The position numbers and the translations under genes are program-made. Positions 1-8,240 of a stretch of DNA of 64,000 nt are shown piece by piece; the stretch's first letter is position 1, and each line of letters begins with the position of its first letter. The stretch spans positions 124,001 through 188,000 of the forward strand of contig NZ_SWFM01000006.1 in the NCBI RefSeq assembly GCF_005144865.1, given 5' to 3'. The notes under the pieces are model-generated. The model saw only the letters and a list, made by a program, of their open reading frames with translations. It ran no database searches and had not been told where the DNA came from. The DNA comes from Guptibacillus hwajinpoensis (lineage in GTDB: Bacteria > Bacillota > Bacilli > Bacillales > Guptibacillaceae).

Positions 1-1
1 C

Positions 2-412
2 GGAAAAGAGCGTGCTGATAATCTTAGACTTTCTTTCGGCGTTGATACTCCGTTCTGGTTTGATGAACAATCGTATAATAATCGGTACGGAATCGGAAAT
101 CTTTCTGAATGGGTCATTCAAAAAGCAGATGTTACAACCTTAATGGCTTATCGTGATCGTGCGGATGGTGGAAATGGCATTATTGCGCTTGTAGGAAGAG
201 AAATGACATTCGCTGAGCAAATTGGTAAAAGAGTATCGATAGCGGTGGAAACAGGCCAAATCTCAGAAGTTCCTTATCTGTCATTCTACGAAGAAGGCTC
301 AGCTATCATGGATCAAGAGCTTCTGAAGGTAAGTGCAACATATGGAACTTCTCCGGCAATGAATGGTTACGCTATACATTACATTGATAGTTGGATGACA
401 TTGAAACCTTAA
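2..412 (+). CDS. 3' end of unidentified hydrolase-like protein (partial)
   Basis: The frame is open from base 2 to a TAA at 410-412, so only the last 136 residues are in the window. The first methionine (base 143) has no ribosome binding site and is internal. Visible segments include DTPFWFD, ADVTTLMAYRD, AVETG and FYEEG, with acidic residues at strand ends as in TIM-barrel hydrolases. I cannot assign a family. The gene ends just before a strong terminator. Confidence 0.6.
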   Translation, partial: GKERADNLRLSFGVDTPFWFDEQSYNNRYGIGNLSEWVIQKADVTTLMAYRDRADGGNGIIALVGREMTFAEQIGKRVSIAVETGQISEVPYLSFYEEGSAIMDQELLKVSATYGTSPAMNGYAIHYIDSWMTLKP

Positions 413-420
413 ATATATGA

Positions 421-455
421 AATCCCGCCTTGCTTAAGAGCAAGGCGGGATTTTT
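421..455 (+). terminator. Rho-independent terminator
   Basis: A hairpin with arms ATCCCGCCTTGC and GCAAGGCGGGAT followed by a short T run lies 9 bases after the stop of the first gene. It probably also helps to end ywbE from the other side. Confidence 0.85.
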
Positions 456-470
456 GCGTGTATTAATACT

Positions 471-662
471 TTATAAAATCGTTTTAACACGACCAACCTG
501 TCCATCCTCAAGACGTACTTTAATTCCATGTGGATGAGTAGGAGACTTCGTTAATATGTCTTTAACAATACCCTTAGTTGTTTTTCCTGTGCGCTGGTCT
601 TGTTTCAGAACGATTTCAACCGTTTTACCAGGTGTGATATTACTTCGATTCTGTCCGTTCAT
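471..662 (-). CDS. ywbE: YwbE family protein
   Basis: A 63-residue protein with the features of the YwbE family (DUF2196, TIGR03833): an N-terminal NITPGKTVEIVLKQDQRTGK segment and a C-terminal HPHGIKVRLEDGQVGRVK segment. The family is small, basic and of unknown molecular role. The ATG follows a GAGGT site inside the upstream ytzI-like gene, which it overlaps by 23 bases, so the two are probably co-translated. Length is typical for the family. Confidence 0.85.
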   Translation of the reverse strand: MNGQNRSNITPGKTVEIVLKQDQRTGKTTKGIVKDILTKSPTHPHGIKVRLEDGQVGRVKTIL

Positions 663-819
663 GAGTAACCTCTTTCTCTGTCAATTCATTGTGCATCTGT
701 TCTGGCAAAGGATCGACAGTATGTTTTACATTGTATCCTTTTGATACGGCAAGTCCAAAAGCAGCGGCAATGACAATCGTCATAATGACAACAACAATGA
801 CCATAATTGTAATAACCAT
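640..819 (-). CDS. YtzI-like small membrane protein
   Basis: A 59-residue protein with one N-terminal membrane helix (about residues 2-25) and a charged tail containing KGYNVKHTVDPL. This resembles B. subtilis YtzI, which has a similar KAYxYKHTVDPL segment just after its helix. The ATG at 817-819 was chosen because GGAAAGGGG lies about 7 bases upstream; an upstream in-frame start lacks such a site. Function is unknown. It overlaps ywbE by 23 bases. Confidence 0.7.
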   Translation of the reverse strand: MVITIMVIVVVIMTIVIAAAFGLAVSKGYNVKHTVDPLPEQMHNELTEKEVTHERTESK

Positions 820-1067
820 TCCCGGGCCCCTTTCCGTGATATCTGATTTCACTTTACCATGATTAGCAACGTTAAGATAGCAGATGCTTGAGTAAGCTTG
901 TTTCTAAAACCAGTTCATCACTATTTTTAGAACCAATCATAATAACAATAACCCTCGAAAATTCCGAAAATTCTTGTATATACGTGTCGAAACTACATGA
1001 ATATATAGTGCATATGACCTATTTTCAGGTTGTAACCGCTTCAATTAAAAATCTTAGGTTTAGGCTG

Positions 1068-1096
1068 TTTACAAAGCTCTAAATCCCTATTATAAT
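1068..1096 (+). promoter_or_regulatory. Sigma-A promoter for the YitT gene
   Basis: TTTACA (1068-1073), a 17-base spacer and a perfect TATAAT (1091-1096) lie about 50 bases upstream of the YitT start. A degenerate catabolite-response-like sequence (TTGTAACCGCTTCAA, 1030-1044) lies just upstream of the -35, but two conserved positions differ. I see nothing else in the 820-1144 gap. Confidence 0.7.
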
Positions 1097-1144
1097 CCCG
1101 ATTGTGCTAATGAAACGAAAACAAAACAACGGGAGGGATAATAG

Positions 1145-1993
1145 ATGCTTCATCACATCAAAACTTATCTGCTAATTACTTTGGGTGCGCTCGGTGTTGC
1201 TACTCATGTTCATTTTTTCCTATCTCCTAATAGCCTTGCGACAGGGGGAGTCAGTGGTTTGTCGATCTTGATGAACCATCTAATCCCTGACCTGTCAGTT
1301 GGTATGTTTATGATTATTTTGAACGCAGTGCTTTTGTTAGTTGGAATTCTGTTTCTCGGTCCTAAATTCGGTGTTAAAACCATTTATGCAAGTTTCGCTC
1401 TATCACTTGCCGTATGGGCATTTGAACGATTTATTCCAGTAACTGAACCATTTAGTCAGGATATTCTAATTCAATTGATTATCGGACAGTGTATCGCTGC
1501 AGCTGGTATGGGTCTTGTCTTTCATCAAAAGGCTTCAACTGGTGGTACGGATATTATTGCTATGATCCTTAATAAGTACTTCTCAATGGAAGTAGGGAAA
1601 GCTGTTCTTATTTCGGATATTTCAATTGCTTTATTCTCAGTTGCTCTATTCGGTCCAGAAATCGGTATGTATGCAATCTTCGGTGTTATTCTCAATGGTC
1701 TAGTAATTGATTATACGCTGCAGACTTTCGAGGCGAAGAAAGAAATTGTCATTATCAGTAAAGAGAGCGAACTGATTCGCTCATTCATCGTTGAGGAAAT
1801 CGGCAAAGGTGCTACTATTCATACCGCACGTGGTGCATTTACTTCAGACGAAAAAGAAGTCATCACAACAATTCTTGGCAGGAAAGATCTTCTTAAATTG
1901 AAAAAACATGTTGGTGCGGTTGATCAAAAAGCCTTTATTACTGTTCACAGTATGAAAGAAATTCTTGGTCAGGACTTTAAGTCGCTTGCATAA
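1145..1993 (+). CDS. YitT family membrane protein
   Basis: A 282-residue protein of the YitT family (DUF161 membrane part plus C-terminal DUF2179). About five hydrophobic segments occupy residues 7-190. They contain the family-typical LATGGVSGLS and ASTGGTDIIAMIL motifs. The soluble C-terminal domain (about 195-282) includes KEIVIISKE and RGAFTSDEKEVI. Several paralogs occur per Bacillus genome and their substrate is not established. The ATG has a GGGAGGG site, and the gene sits alone between its own promoter and a terminator. Confidence 0.88.
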   Translation: MLHHIKTYLLITLGALGVATHVHFFLSPNSLATGGVSGLSILMNHLIPDLSVGMFMIILNAVLLLVGILFLGPKFGVKTIYASFALSLAVWAFERFIPVTEPFSQDILIQLIIGQCIAAAGMGLVFHQKASTGGTDIIAMILNKYFSMEVGKAVLISDISIALFSVALFGPEIGMYAIFGVILNGLVIDYTLQTFEAKKEIVIISKESELIRSFIVEEIGKGATIHTARGAFTSDEKEVITTILGRKDLLKLKKHVGAVDQKAFITVHSMKEILGQDFKSLA

Positions 1994-1998
1994 CTAGA

Positions 1999-2037
1999 AC
2001 AAATCCCCTTTACCAATTTGGTAAAGGGGATTTGTTT
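1999..2037. terminator. Bidirectional terminator between convergent genes
   Basis: A near-perfect palindrome with arms ACAAATCCCCTTTACC and GGTAAAGGGGATTTGT lies between the converging YitT and TspO-like genes. A/T runs on both sides allow use in either direction. Confidence 0.85.
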
Positions 2038-2039
2038 AC

Positions 2040-2768
2040 TCATCTTCTCGCCTTGAAGGCGTACAGAAGCGTAATTATTAGAATAAGGGCTGCTAGTGTG
2101 TATGAAGAATAGACAACAAGTGGCTCATCCGCGTTCTGGTTTTTGATGCCTATGCCAATAAACGCCCAAACAAATACTAGTGGATATACCCAATCGTTTT
2201 CATTTTTTAAGAAAGTAAGAGCTAGAATCGTTGCCACAAGTAATAGAAGGACGGCCCAAATTGAGTCTGAAATGCCAAACCCGTTCCAGTCTACGTAGGT
2301 AAGGTAATAGCTAATATTTGCGATTGTAGCTACGCTAATCCAACCGAGATAAACAGAGAATGGGAGTAGATCAAAAAATGATGCTCCAGCTGCCTTTACG
2401 CTTACATAAAGGCGTATGAGTGTAATGAGTAAAAGAAGCATAACAATGACAGATAAGCCAAAAAATTCATAATGCCACATGAAAATCCAAAGGATATTTA
2501 AGAGGCAGCTTAGTACAAACAATCCACTCGTTTCCTGATAAAGAGGTAGGTTTCTACGACTGGATGGGAATTGGCGGATAATCCATATTCCAAGAAGAAT
2601 GTAAATAAGTCCCCAAATGCTAAAAACATACCCGGCTGGTGTGAAAAGAACATTAAGCTTATTTGATATCTCCCCGGTTGTTTGTCCGTTTATTGGTAAT
2701 GCATTAGCAAGACCATTTACCGTGACAACAAGAATATATGCTGCTAGATTAAGAAGAAATTTGCCCAT
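2040..2768 (-). CDS. Tryptophan-rich sensory protein (TspO/MBR-related) membrane protein
   Basis: A 242-residue polytopic protein with about eight hydrophobic segments. N-terminal features include GLANALPINGQTTGEIS, FTPAGYVFSIWGLIYI and repeated tryptophans (WGL, WIFMWHYEF, WISVATIAN). PAGYVFSIWGLIY is typical of the extended TspO/tryptophan-rich sensory family, although this protein is longer than the roughly 160-residue classical TspO. A role in tetrapyrrole or stress sensing is inferred from the family only. The ATG is preceded by GGGAGGA. Confidence 0.7.
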   Translation of the reverse strand: MGKFLLNLAAYILVVTVNGLANALPINGQTTGEISNKLNVLFTPAGYVFSIWGLIYILLGIWIIRQFPSSRRNLPLYQETSGLFVLSCLLNILWIFMWHYEFFGLSVIVMLLLLITLIRLYVSVKAAGASFFDLLPFSVYLGWISVATIANISYYLTYVDWNGFGISDSIWAVLLLLVATILALTFLKNENDWVYPLVFVWAFIGIGIKNQNADEPLVVYSSYTLAALILIITLLYAFKARR

Positions 2769-2863
2769 TAGAATCCTCCCGTTTAGAAAATGTCTATGGT
2801 ATATACTATTCCTTCCTAGATAGAGACATAACCTTCTTTTTATGTGCGTTTACACATAGTCAC

Positions 2864-2893
2864 AAAAAATACCCGCTCCAGCTTGGAGCGGGT
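2864..2893 (-). terminator. Terminator of yfmJ
   Basis: On the minus strand the arms ACCCGCTCCA and TGGAGCGGGT are followed by ATTTTTTG, a few bases after the yfmJ stop. Confidence 0.85.
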
Positions 2894-2901
2894 AAGTTCT
2901 A

Positions 2902-3933
2902 TTAGCGATTTGGAAGTGTTGCGTATTCAGGATCTGCTACCTTAACTAGCTGTTTCCCTACATTTGTTCCTTCAAAGAGGCCAAGGAATGCATCAGGAAC
3001 ATTCTCAAAGCCTTCGACAATTGTTTCTTCGTATTTCAATTTACCTTCTTTTAGCCACTTGCCGAGTTGCTCAGCGCCTTCGCTGAAACGATCAGAATAA
3101 TCTCCAACAACGAAACCTTTCATAAGTGCGCTAGATTGAATCAGTTTCGTTTGAACGCGAGGACCAAGGTCAGCTTCTTTGTTGTTATAAGATGAAATTG
3201 CACCACACACAGGGATACGTGCAAATTTATTTAGTAAGCTAATCGCTGCATCACCAATTTCGCCACCAACGTTTTCATAGTATACGTCAATGCCATTTGG
3301 ACAAGCATCTTTTAGTGCTTTATAGACATCTTGTGTTTTGTAATTAATACCTTCATCAAAGCCAAGTTCATTTTTAATATAGTCAATTTTGTCATCTGAT
3401 CCAGCAATTCCTACGACACGGCATCCTTTGATCTTGGCAATCTGACCGACTACTGAACCGACAGCACCAGCGGCACCTGAAACAACAACTGTTTCTCCTT
3501 CTTTCGGTTGACCAATATCAAGTAACCCAAAATATGCCGTTTGTCCAGGCATGCCAAGAATACCAAGGTGTGTAGTAATAGGCGCCACAGTTGGATCGAT
3601 CTTGCGAAGGTGTTTCTCTTTCGCTACAGTATACTCTTCCCAACTTAGGTGTCCAATGACGATATCACCCTGTTTAAATTGAGAGGATTTTGATTCTGTT
3701 ACTTCTGCTACAACTCCACCGTTAAGTGGCTCATTAATTTGGAAAGGCGCTACATATGACTTGGCATCTCTCATACGACCTCTCATGTACGGATCAACGG
3801 TAAGGTATAACGTTCGAAGAAGCACTTCGCCGTCTTTAGGAGTTGGAATATCAGCTTCAACGAAGTTAAAGTGTTCCATTGAAGGCATTCCTTCTGGGCG
3901 TTTTGCTAGATGGATTTGTCTTTGCTTAGTCAT
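2902..3933 (-). CDS. yfmJ: NADP-dependent oxidoreductase, YfmJ/CurA type
   Basis: A 343-residue zinc-free medium-chain dehydrogenase of the COG2130 family, which includes YfmJ, curcumin reductase and leukotriene B4 12-hydroxydehydrogenase. Members reduce activated C=C bonds with NADPH. The N-terminal GroES-like domain carries YLTVDPYMRGRM. The Rossmann part has GAAGAVGSVVGQIAKIKG (about residues 152-169), then YYENVGG and GAISSYN, all typical of the family. The start ATG follows GGAGGG in the leader. It is monocistronic with its own terminator. Confidence 0.9.
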   Translation of the reverse strand: MTKQRQIHLAKRPEGMPSMEHFNFVEADIPTPKDGEVLLRTLYLTVDPYMRGRMRDAKSYVAPFQINEPLNGGVVAEVTESKSSQFKQGDIVIGHLSWEEYTVAKEKHLRKIDPTVAPITTHLGILGMPGQTAYFGLLDIGQPKEGETVVVSGAAGAVGSVVGQIAKIKGCRVVGIAGSDDKIDYIKNELGFDEGINYKTQDVYKALKDACPNGIDVYYENVGGEIGDAAISLLNKFARIPVCGAISSYNNKEADLGPRVQTKLIQSSALMKGFVVGDYSDRFSEGAEQLGKWLKEGKLKYEETIVEGFENVPDAFLGLFEGTNVGKQLVKVADPEYATLPNR

Positions 3934-4118
3934 TAATTATCCCTCCAATTATGATTGAACCTTCATTCATTTCTTATCTAGGTTGATTTCACAATTAAAC
4001 GGTACCACATTTCAATATAGCTAATCAAAGTTTTAGCATTAAGAGATTTTTTTAGAGCATTGTTTATTTTAAGAAGGATGTTGTTCATTTCCATCACACA
4101 TTCGTTAAGCCTTCACCA

Positions 4119-4148
4119 TTGAACGAGGTATACATTATTGGATATGCT
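4119..4148 (+). promoter_or_regulatory. Sigma-A-like promoter for the DUF2071 gene
   Basis: TTGAAC (4119-4124), an 18-base spacer and TATGCT (4143-4148) would start transcription near 4155, only about 18 bases before the chosen ATG. This supports the start at 4173 over the upstream in-frame codons. Confidence 0.45.
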
Positions 4149-4172
4149 AACGATAGAATAGGAGGAATCAGT

Positions 4173-4883
4173 ATGGAAAACAGTAAGAGGAAGGGATGGA
4201 TCATGAAGCAAACATGGGATGACCTTTTGTTCCTACATTGGCCCGTTGATGCTTCATGGCTACAATCATTGCTTCCTTCTGAACTTGAAGTCGATACGTT
4301 TGATGGAGTTGCCTGGATTGGAATCGTTCCATTCGAAATGAACAGTATTAGATTTAGAGGACTTCCAGCGGTGCCATTTGCTTCTCAATTGTTAGAACTC
4401 AATGTGCGTACGTATGTCAAATATAACAATAAACATGGAGTTTATTTCTTTAGTCTTGATGCGAGCCATGCAGCAGGAGTATTACTTGCAAGGAATGTTT
4501 TCCATCTTCCATATTTTAAAGCAGACATGTCCAAACAGAAGGAAAGACAACAAGTAGAATTCACCTCTGTTCGAAACCATAAAGGTGTTGAACAAGCAAA
4601 GTATCATATCATATATGAACCTATTTCAGGTCCATACGAAGCAAAGAATGGAAACCTTGATTTCTGGTTAACTGAACGCGATCGACTGTTTATTGTTCGT
4701 AACGGAAGCGTTCTACAAGGGAAAATTGATCACGATAGATGGCCACTTCAAGACGCAAGTGCTGACGTTCTTCAAGATACGTTGTCAGATCATTACAGAT
4801 ACAAAGAGGATCAGGTTATAACTCACTTTTCAAAATCTGTTACTACTTATTTGTGGCCGTTTGAAAAGGTAACGAACAAATAG
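4173..4883 (+). CDS. YqjF-type DUF2071 family protein
   Basis: A 236-residue protein of the YqjF/DUF2071 family. Features are LLFLHWPVD near the N-terminus, SLLPSELEVDTFDGVAWIG, FASQLLELNVRTYV and YFFSLDASHAAG in the middle, and FWLTERDRLF near residue 165. These hydrophobic-barrel proteins resemble acetoacetate decarboxylase in fold, but their activity is unknown. The start at 4173 is chosen because GGAGG (4161-4165) lies 7 bases upstream; the frame is open further upstream without a site. Confidence 0.82.
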   Translation: MENSKRKGWIMKQTWDDLLFLHWPVDASWLQSLLPSELEVDTFDGVAWIGIVPFEMNSIRFRGLPAVPFASQLLELNVRTYVKYNNKHGVYFFSLDASHAAGVLLARNVFHLPYFKADMSKQKERQQVEFTSVRNHKGVEQAKYHIIYEPISGPYEAKNGNLDFWLTERDRLFIVRNGSVLQGKIDHDRWPLQDASADVLQDTLSDHYRYKEDQVITHFSKSVTTYLWPFEKVTNK

Positions 4884-4911
4884 AAAATCCCACATCGCGT
4901 GGGATTTTCTT
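4884..4911. terminator. Bidirectional terminator
   Basis: AAAATCCCAC and GTGGGATTTT arms around TCGC lie between the convergent DUF2071 and rarD genes, with A and T runs on both flanks. Confidence 0.85.
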
Positions 4912-4913
4912 AA

Positions 4914-5855
4914 TTATGATAATGAATGCTTTTCTTGAAAGACTCTTGGCTCCATGCGTCGGAATAACTTTGTGCGAGAAAGTGTGAAGATCAGCAGAGC
5001 TGCCCAGATTAATATAAAGCTAATAAAATGAGCGGAAGTAAAGGTTTCGTCGTACAAAAACACGCCCTGAATCAACATTAGTGTTGGTGCAATGTATTGT
5101 AAAAACCCAATCATAGAAAGCGAGATTCGGTTAGCGCCAGTAGCGAAGAGCAATAACGGTACGGCTGTTACGATACCGGCACCAAGTAATAGCGCGAGAA
5201 TCATAGTGTTTTCTACGTATAGTGCATCTCCAATGCTGTTACGGACCGTCATAAGGTAAATTAGTGCAAATGGTGTGATAAACAATGTTTCAATGGTAAG
5301 TCCAGTGAGTGCGCCAAGTTTGGCCGTTTTTTTTAACAAACCGTAAATACCAAAGCTTAAAGCGAGAACTAATGAAACCCATGGAATTTCTCCGAAACGA
5401 AATACCAGATTTAGCACACCAATTGTCGCAAGCGCAAACGAGATCATCTGCCAGAATGAAAGACGTTCTTTAAGAAAAAGGATGCCCAGCAGTACGCTGA
5501 TTAACGGATTAATATAATAACCGAGACTCGTTTGTATAACATGATCGTGATTGACTGCCCAAATAAAAGCATACCAATTGATTGTAATAAACACTGAGGC
5601 GAACGCAATCGCAGTGAGTTTCTTTGGTTGACGTAGTATGGAAGCTAGTTCTTTTTGGAAAGATGGTAGCTTTCCAAGTACTAACAGAATAGCAATCATA
5701 AAAACGAAAGACCAAATGATTCGATGAGCGAGCACTTCTTCAGATGGGACATCTGCAACTAGTTTCCAGTATAGAGGGAGAATTCCCCAAAGAAAATAGG
5801 CTCCAGCACCTGATACAATACCTATTGTTTGATCTTGATCTATTCCCGCCTTCAT
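4914..5855 (-). CDS. rarD: EamA family transporter RarD
   Basis: A 313-residue protein with ten hydrophobic segments, characteristic of RarD-type EamA (drug/metabolite) permeases. It opens with GIVSGAGAYFLWGILPLYWK and contains the RarD-typical HRIIWSFVFM and NWYAFIWAVN segments. B. subtilis relatives are often described as putative chloramphenicol-sensitivity proteins, but the substrate is unknown. The ATG at 5853-5855 has CGAGGGA 6 bases upstream; a TTG two codons earlier would abut that site and is less likely. Confidence 0.88.
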   Translation of the reverse strand: MKAGIDQDQTIGIVSGAGAYFLWGILPLYWKLVADVPSEEVLAHRIIWSFVFMIAILLVLGKLPSFQKELASILRQPKKLTAIAFASVFITINWYAFIWAVNHDHVIQTSLGYYINPLISVLLGILFLKERLSFWQMISFALATIGVLNLVFRFGEIPWVSLVLALSFGIYGLLKKTAKLGALTGLTIETLFITPFALIYLMTVRNSIGDALYVENTMILALLLGAGIVTAVPLLLFATGANRISLSMIGFLQYIAPTLMLIQGVFLYDETFTSAHFISFILIWAALLIFTLSRTKLFRRMEPRVFQEKHSLS

Positions 5856-5980
5856 AGGCAATCCCTCGTTTCAGTAAGTTTCACTTTTATCAGTTTAGCT
5901 TCCTTTCCAATTCATTACAACGATAATGGACTGAGGTTTTATACATAGACTAGTAATGAGAGATAGTGAGGGGGATGAAG

Positions 5981-6682
5981 ATGAATCGGAACGATCGAAT
6001 CTTATTAGATCAGAAAGTAGGCGATGTGACAGGTGATGGAGTTCCTGACATCGTCGTTTTGACCGGTACAAAACCCTTTGGTAGTGATACGCCTTTCGTT
6101 GATCAGGTGGTGTTAATGATAACAAATGGAGCTACTGGAATAGAATCATCTTTTGCTCTGCCTGGAAGTAGTGGATACAATCCCACACTTTATCTAGGAA
6201 GTTTTACTGGAAACAAAGTGAACGAAATCCTTGTCCGATCTGACTCTGGTGGGAGTGGTGGGATTACGTATGATTTCTTGTATTCTTATTTAAACCAATC
6301 GCTGAGATTATTATTTGATCAGGAAAGTTTCTATAACGCCTTTTCATACGCAGTTAACTACCTCAATAATTACCAGGCAAAAGTAGAAAATACAACATTA
6401 CAGCAAACCTATATTGTGAGTCTTCTATATAAAGGGAAGGAGTATCTTTCAGAGATTTACAATGAAGATGGCATATTAAAAGCACCTGTTCAGGGTGATG
6501 TATTACCACCGGGAGGAGTATATCCTATTGACCTGCAGAGAGATGGTGTTGATGAATTACTGATTTATCAGAGGGTAATCGGGAGGTACAATGCGGATGG
6601 GCTAGGCTTTCTTTCAACACCTATTCAGTGGAAAGAAAACCGTTTTGTCCCTATGTATCAAACGCTTTGCATTTTCGGATAG
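5981..6682 (+). CDS. VCBS/FG-GAP repeat-like protein
   Basis: A 233-residue protein without a signal peptide or membrane helix. It has repeated beta-propeller-like segments: GDVTGDGVPDIVVLTG near the N-terminus and DLQRDGVDELLIYQ near residue 185. Both carry the D-x-x-x-DG-x-x-(D/E) pattern of FG-GAP/VCBS calcium-binding repeats. Similar stand-alone proteins occur in spore formers, with unknown function. The ATG at 5981 sits 6 bases after GAGGGGG; an upstream GTG and ATG overlap that site and were rejected. Confidence 0.75.
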   Translation: MNRNDRILLDQKVGDVTGDGVPDIVVLTGTKPFGSDTPFVDQVVLMITNGATGIESSFALPGSSGYNPTLYLGSFTGNKVNEILVRSDSGGSGGITYDFLYSYLNQSLRLLFDQESFYNAFSYAVNYLNNYQAKVENTTLQQTYIVSLLYKGKEYLSEIYNEDGILKAPVQGDVLPPGGVYPIDLQRDGVDELLIYQRVIGRYNADGLGFLSTPIQWKENRFVPMYQTLCIFG

Positions 6683-6727
6683 TAAATATGTATAAAGGGG
6701 GATCACTCCCCCTGTAATGGAAGTTTC

Positions 6728-6853
6728 TTATTGCTTTTCAAGAAGAGCTGCAAGTACGTGTTTCTTGAATTTCTCAGTCTTGCGTCCTTCAATATAACGT
6801 ACATCATGTTTCTTAAGCTGTTCAACGTACCAGCCTTTGCTTGCGTAATGCAT
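6728..6853 (-). CDS. DUF2639 (YflJ-like) mini-protein
   Basis: A 41-residue basic protein reading from MHYASKGWYVEQLKKH to KKHVLAALLEKQ. The SKGWYV start and the KKHVL segment match the DUF2639 family (B. subtilis YflJ). These are very short, highly basic proteins, often linked to sporulation, with unknown activity. The ATG follows AAAGGATGG on the minus strand by about 8 bases. Confidence 0.75.
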   Translation of the reverse strand: MHYASKGWYVEQLKKHDVRYIEGRKTEKFKKHVLAALLEKQ

Positions 6854-7292
6854 CGAACCATCCTTTCTCTAATGAAAATTCTATAAGGAGTATTCTATAA
6901 CCTTAACCGTGAACCATGTTAACATCTATTTCATGGTTGTGAAAAGGGAAATAGGGAAATTTTTTATTAGAAATTTTCACTTTAAATCTATGACAAATTG
7001 GATCGGAAAATAGATAATAATTGCAAGGAGGATTAGGACTTATCCTGGATTATAGCTGAAGATAAAATAAAGAGTCCGATGAAAGATGTTCGAATTTTCC
7101 TGCAGAATATCTGAAAGAATAGAACGTAAAATAACAGATTCGTAATGTAGAACCTTTATCAATTTATAAGGGTTTTCTTTTGTACACCTTGCACACTCTG
7201 TTAAAGGATAAACAGAAATGAAAAGAGAATCTAAGTAAAGTATGGTGCAATACATCATCATATCTCGCAATACTTCCAATGGAGGTTAGAAA
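6854..7292. other. Intergenic region with palindromes, no gene seen
   Basis: This 439-base gap precedes the ABC exporter operon. It holds an inverted repeat, AACCATG (6912-6918) and CATGGTT (6932-6938), overlapping a 10-base palindrome ATGTTAACAT (6916-6925). These could form an operator for the DUF2639 gene. I see no convincing promoter or protein. A frame at 7040-7279 on the minus strand has no ribosome site or recognisable features. Confidence 0.4.
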
Positions 7293-8237
7293 ATGGATGG
7301 ATCGATTTTAGTACATGATCTTGTGAAAACATATAAAGGCGATGTGAAAGCTGTTCGGGGAGTTAGTTTTGAGGTGGCTGAAGGGGAGTTCTTCGCCTTT
7401 CTTGGCCCGAACGGTGCTGGCAAATCGACAACAGTACAAATTCTAACAACGCTTGTAAAGCCAACGTCAGGAACGATTCAAATTGGCGGTGTTAATGTAA
7501 ATGAACAACCTGAACGTGTTAGATGGAATATTGGTGTTGCATTGCAAGAAACAGGTATAGATCCTGTTCTGACAGGAAGAGAATTAATTGAGATGCAGGC
7601 GAGACTTTTTGGTTTCACCAAAAAAAAGGCAAAAGAGAGAGCTAGTGAGTTACTTACATTAGTCGATTTAAACGATGCAGCCGAACGGCCTTGTGGAAAA
7701 TATTCTGGAGGGATGAGGCGTCGCCTTGATCTCGCTTTGACGTTAGTTCATAAGCCCAAAATCCTTTTTCTGGACGAGCCTACGACTGGACTTGATCCTT
7801 CTAATCGAAAAGCTATTTGGAAAGAAATTAAGCGATTGAATAAAGAAGAAGGAACAACTATCTTTCTTACCACGCAATACCTTGAAGAAGCTGATCAGTT
7901 AGCGGATCGAATTAGCATTATTAACGAGGGCAGAATTGTTGCTTCTGGAAGTGTAGAAGAACTGAAAAGGACACTCGGATTTGATGCAATTCAACTTGTC
8001 TTTCATGAACCAGAAGAAGCTGAACGAGCGAGTGTGGTCTTAAATGATGTTGGCGAGAACATAGAGCGATCAAGAGAGGAAGTGACAATCTATACTGAAA
8101 ATGGGACACAACTTCTTTCTGAACTCGTTCGTATGCTAGATGAACAGCAACTCTCACCAAAAACGCTTAACGTGAAGCCTCCTTCGCTTGATGATGTATT
8201 TATTAATGTAACGAATAAACAAAAGGAGAGGGTGTAG
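7293..8237 (+). CDS. ABC exporter ATP-binding protein, DrrA-type
   Basis: A 314-residue ATPase with Walker A GPNGAGKST (about residues 36-44), signature YSGGMRRRLDLAL, Walker B ILFLDEPTTGLD and a TTQYLEEADQLADRI switch region. The C-terminal ~90 residues form the DUF4162-like domain seen in daunorubicin-resistance (DrrA) ATPases. It likely powers drug or lipid export with the permease encoded 3 bases downstream. The ATG has a GGAGG site. Substrate unknown. Confidence 0.88.
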   Translation: MDGSILVHDLVKTYKGDVKAVRGVSFEVAEGEFFAFLGPNGAGKSTTVQILTTLVKPTSGTIQIGGVNVNEQPERVRWNIGVALQETGIDPVLTGRELIEMQARLFGFTKKKAKERASELLTLVDLNDAAERPCGKYSGGMRRRLDLALTLVHKPKILFLDEPTTGLDPSNRKAIWKEIKRLNKEEGTTIFLTTQYLEEADQLADRISIINEGRIVASGSVEELKRTLGFDAIQLVFHEPEEAERASVVLNDVGENIERSREEVTIYTENGTQLLSELVRMLDEQQLSPKTLNVKPPSLDDVFINVTNKQKERV

Positions 8238-8240
8238 CGT

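Noticed and set aside
1030..1044. Catabolite response element upstream of the YitT promoter
   Set aside because: TTGTAACCGCTTCAA fails conserved positions in both halves and is not convincingly palindromic.
888..1082. 64-codon plus-strand frame before the YitT gene
   Set aside because: It overlaps the promoter region, lacks a ribosome site and shows no protein-like features.
7040..7279. 79-codon minus-strand frame in the gap before the ABC exporter
   Set aside because: No ribosome site, no recognisable features, and composition unlike the neighbouring genes.
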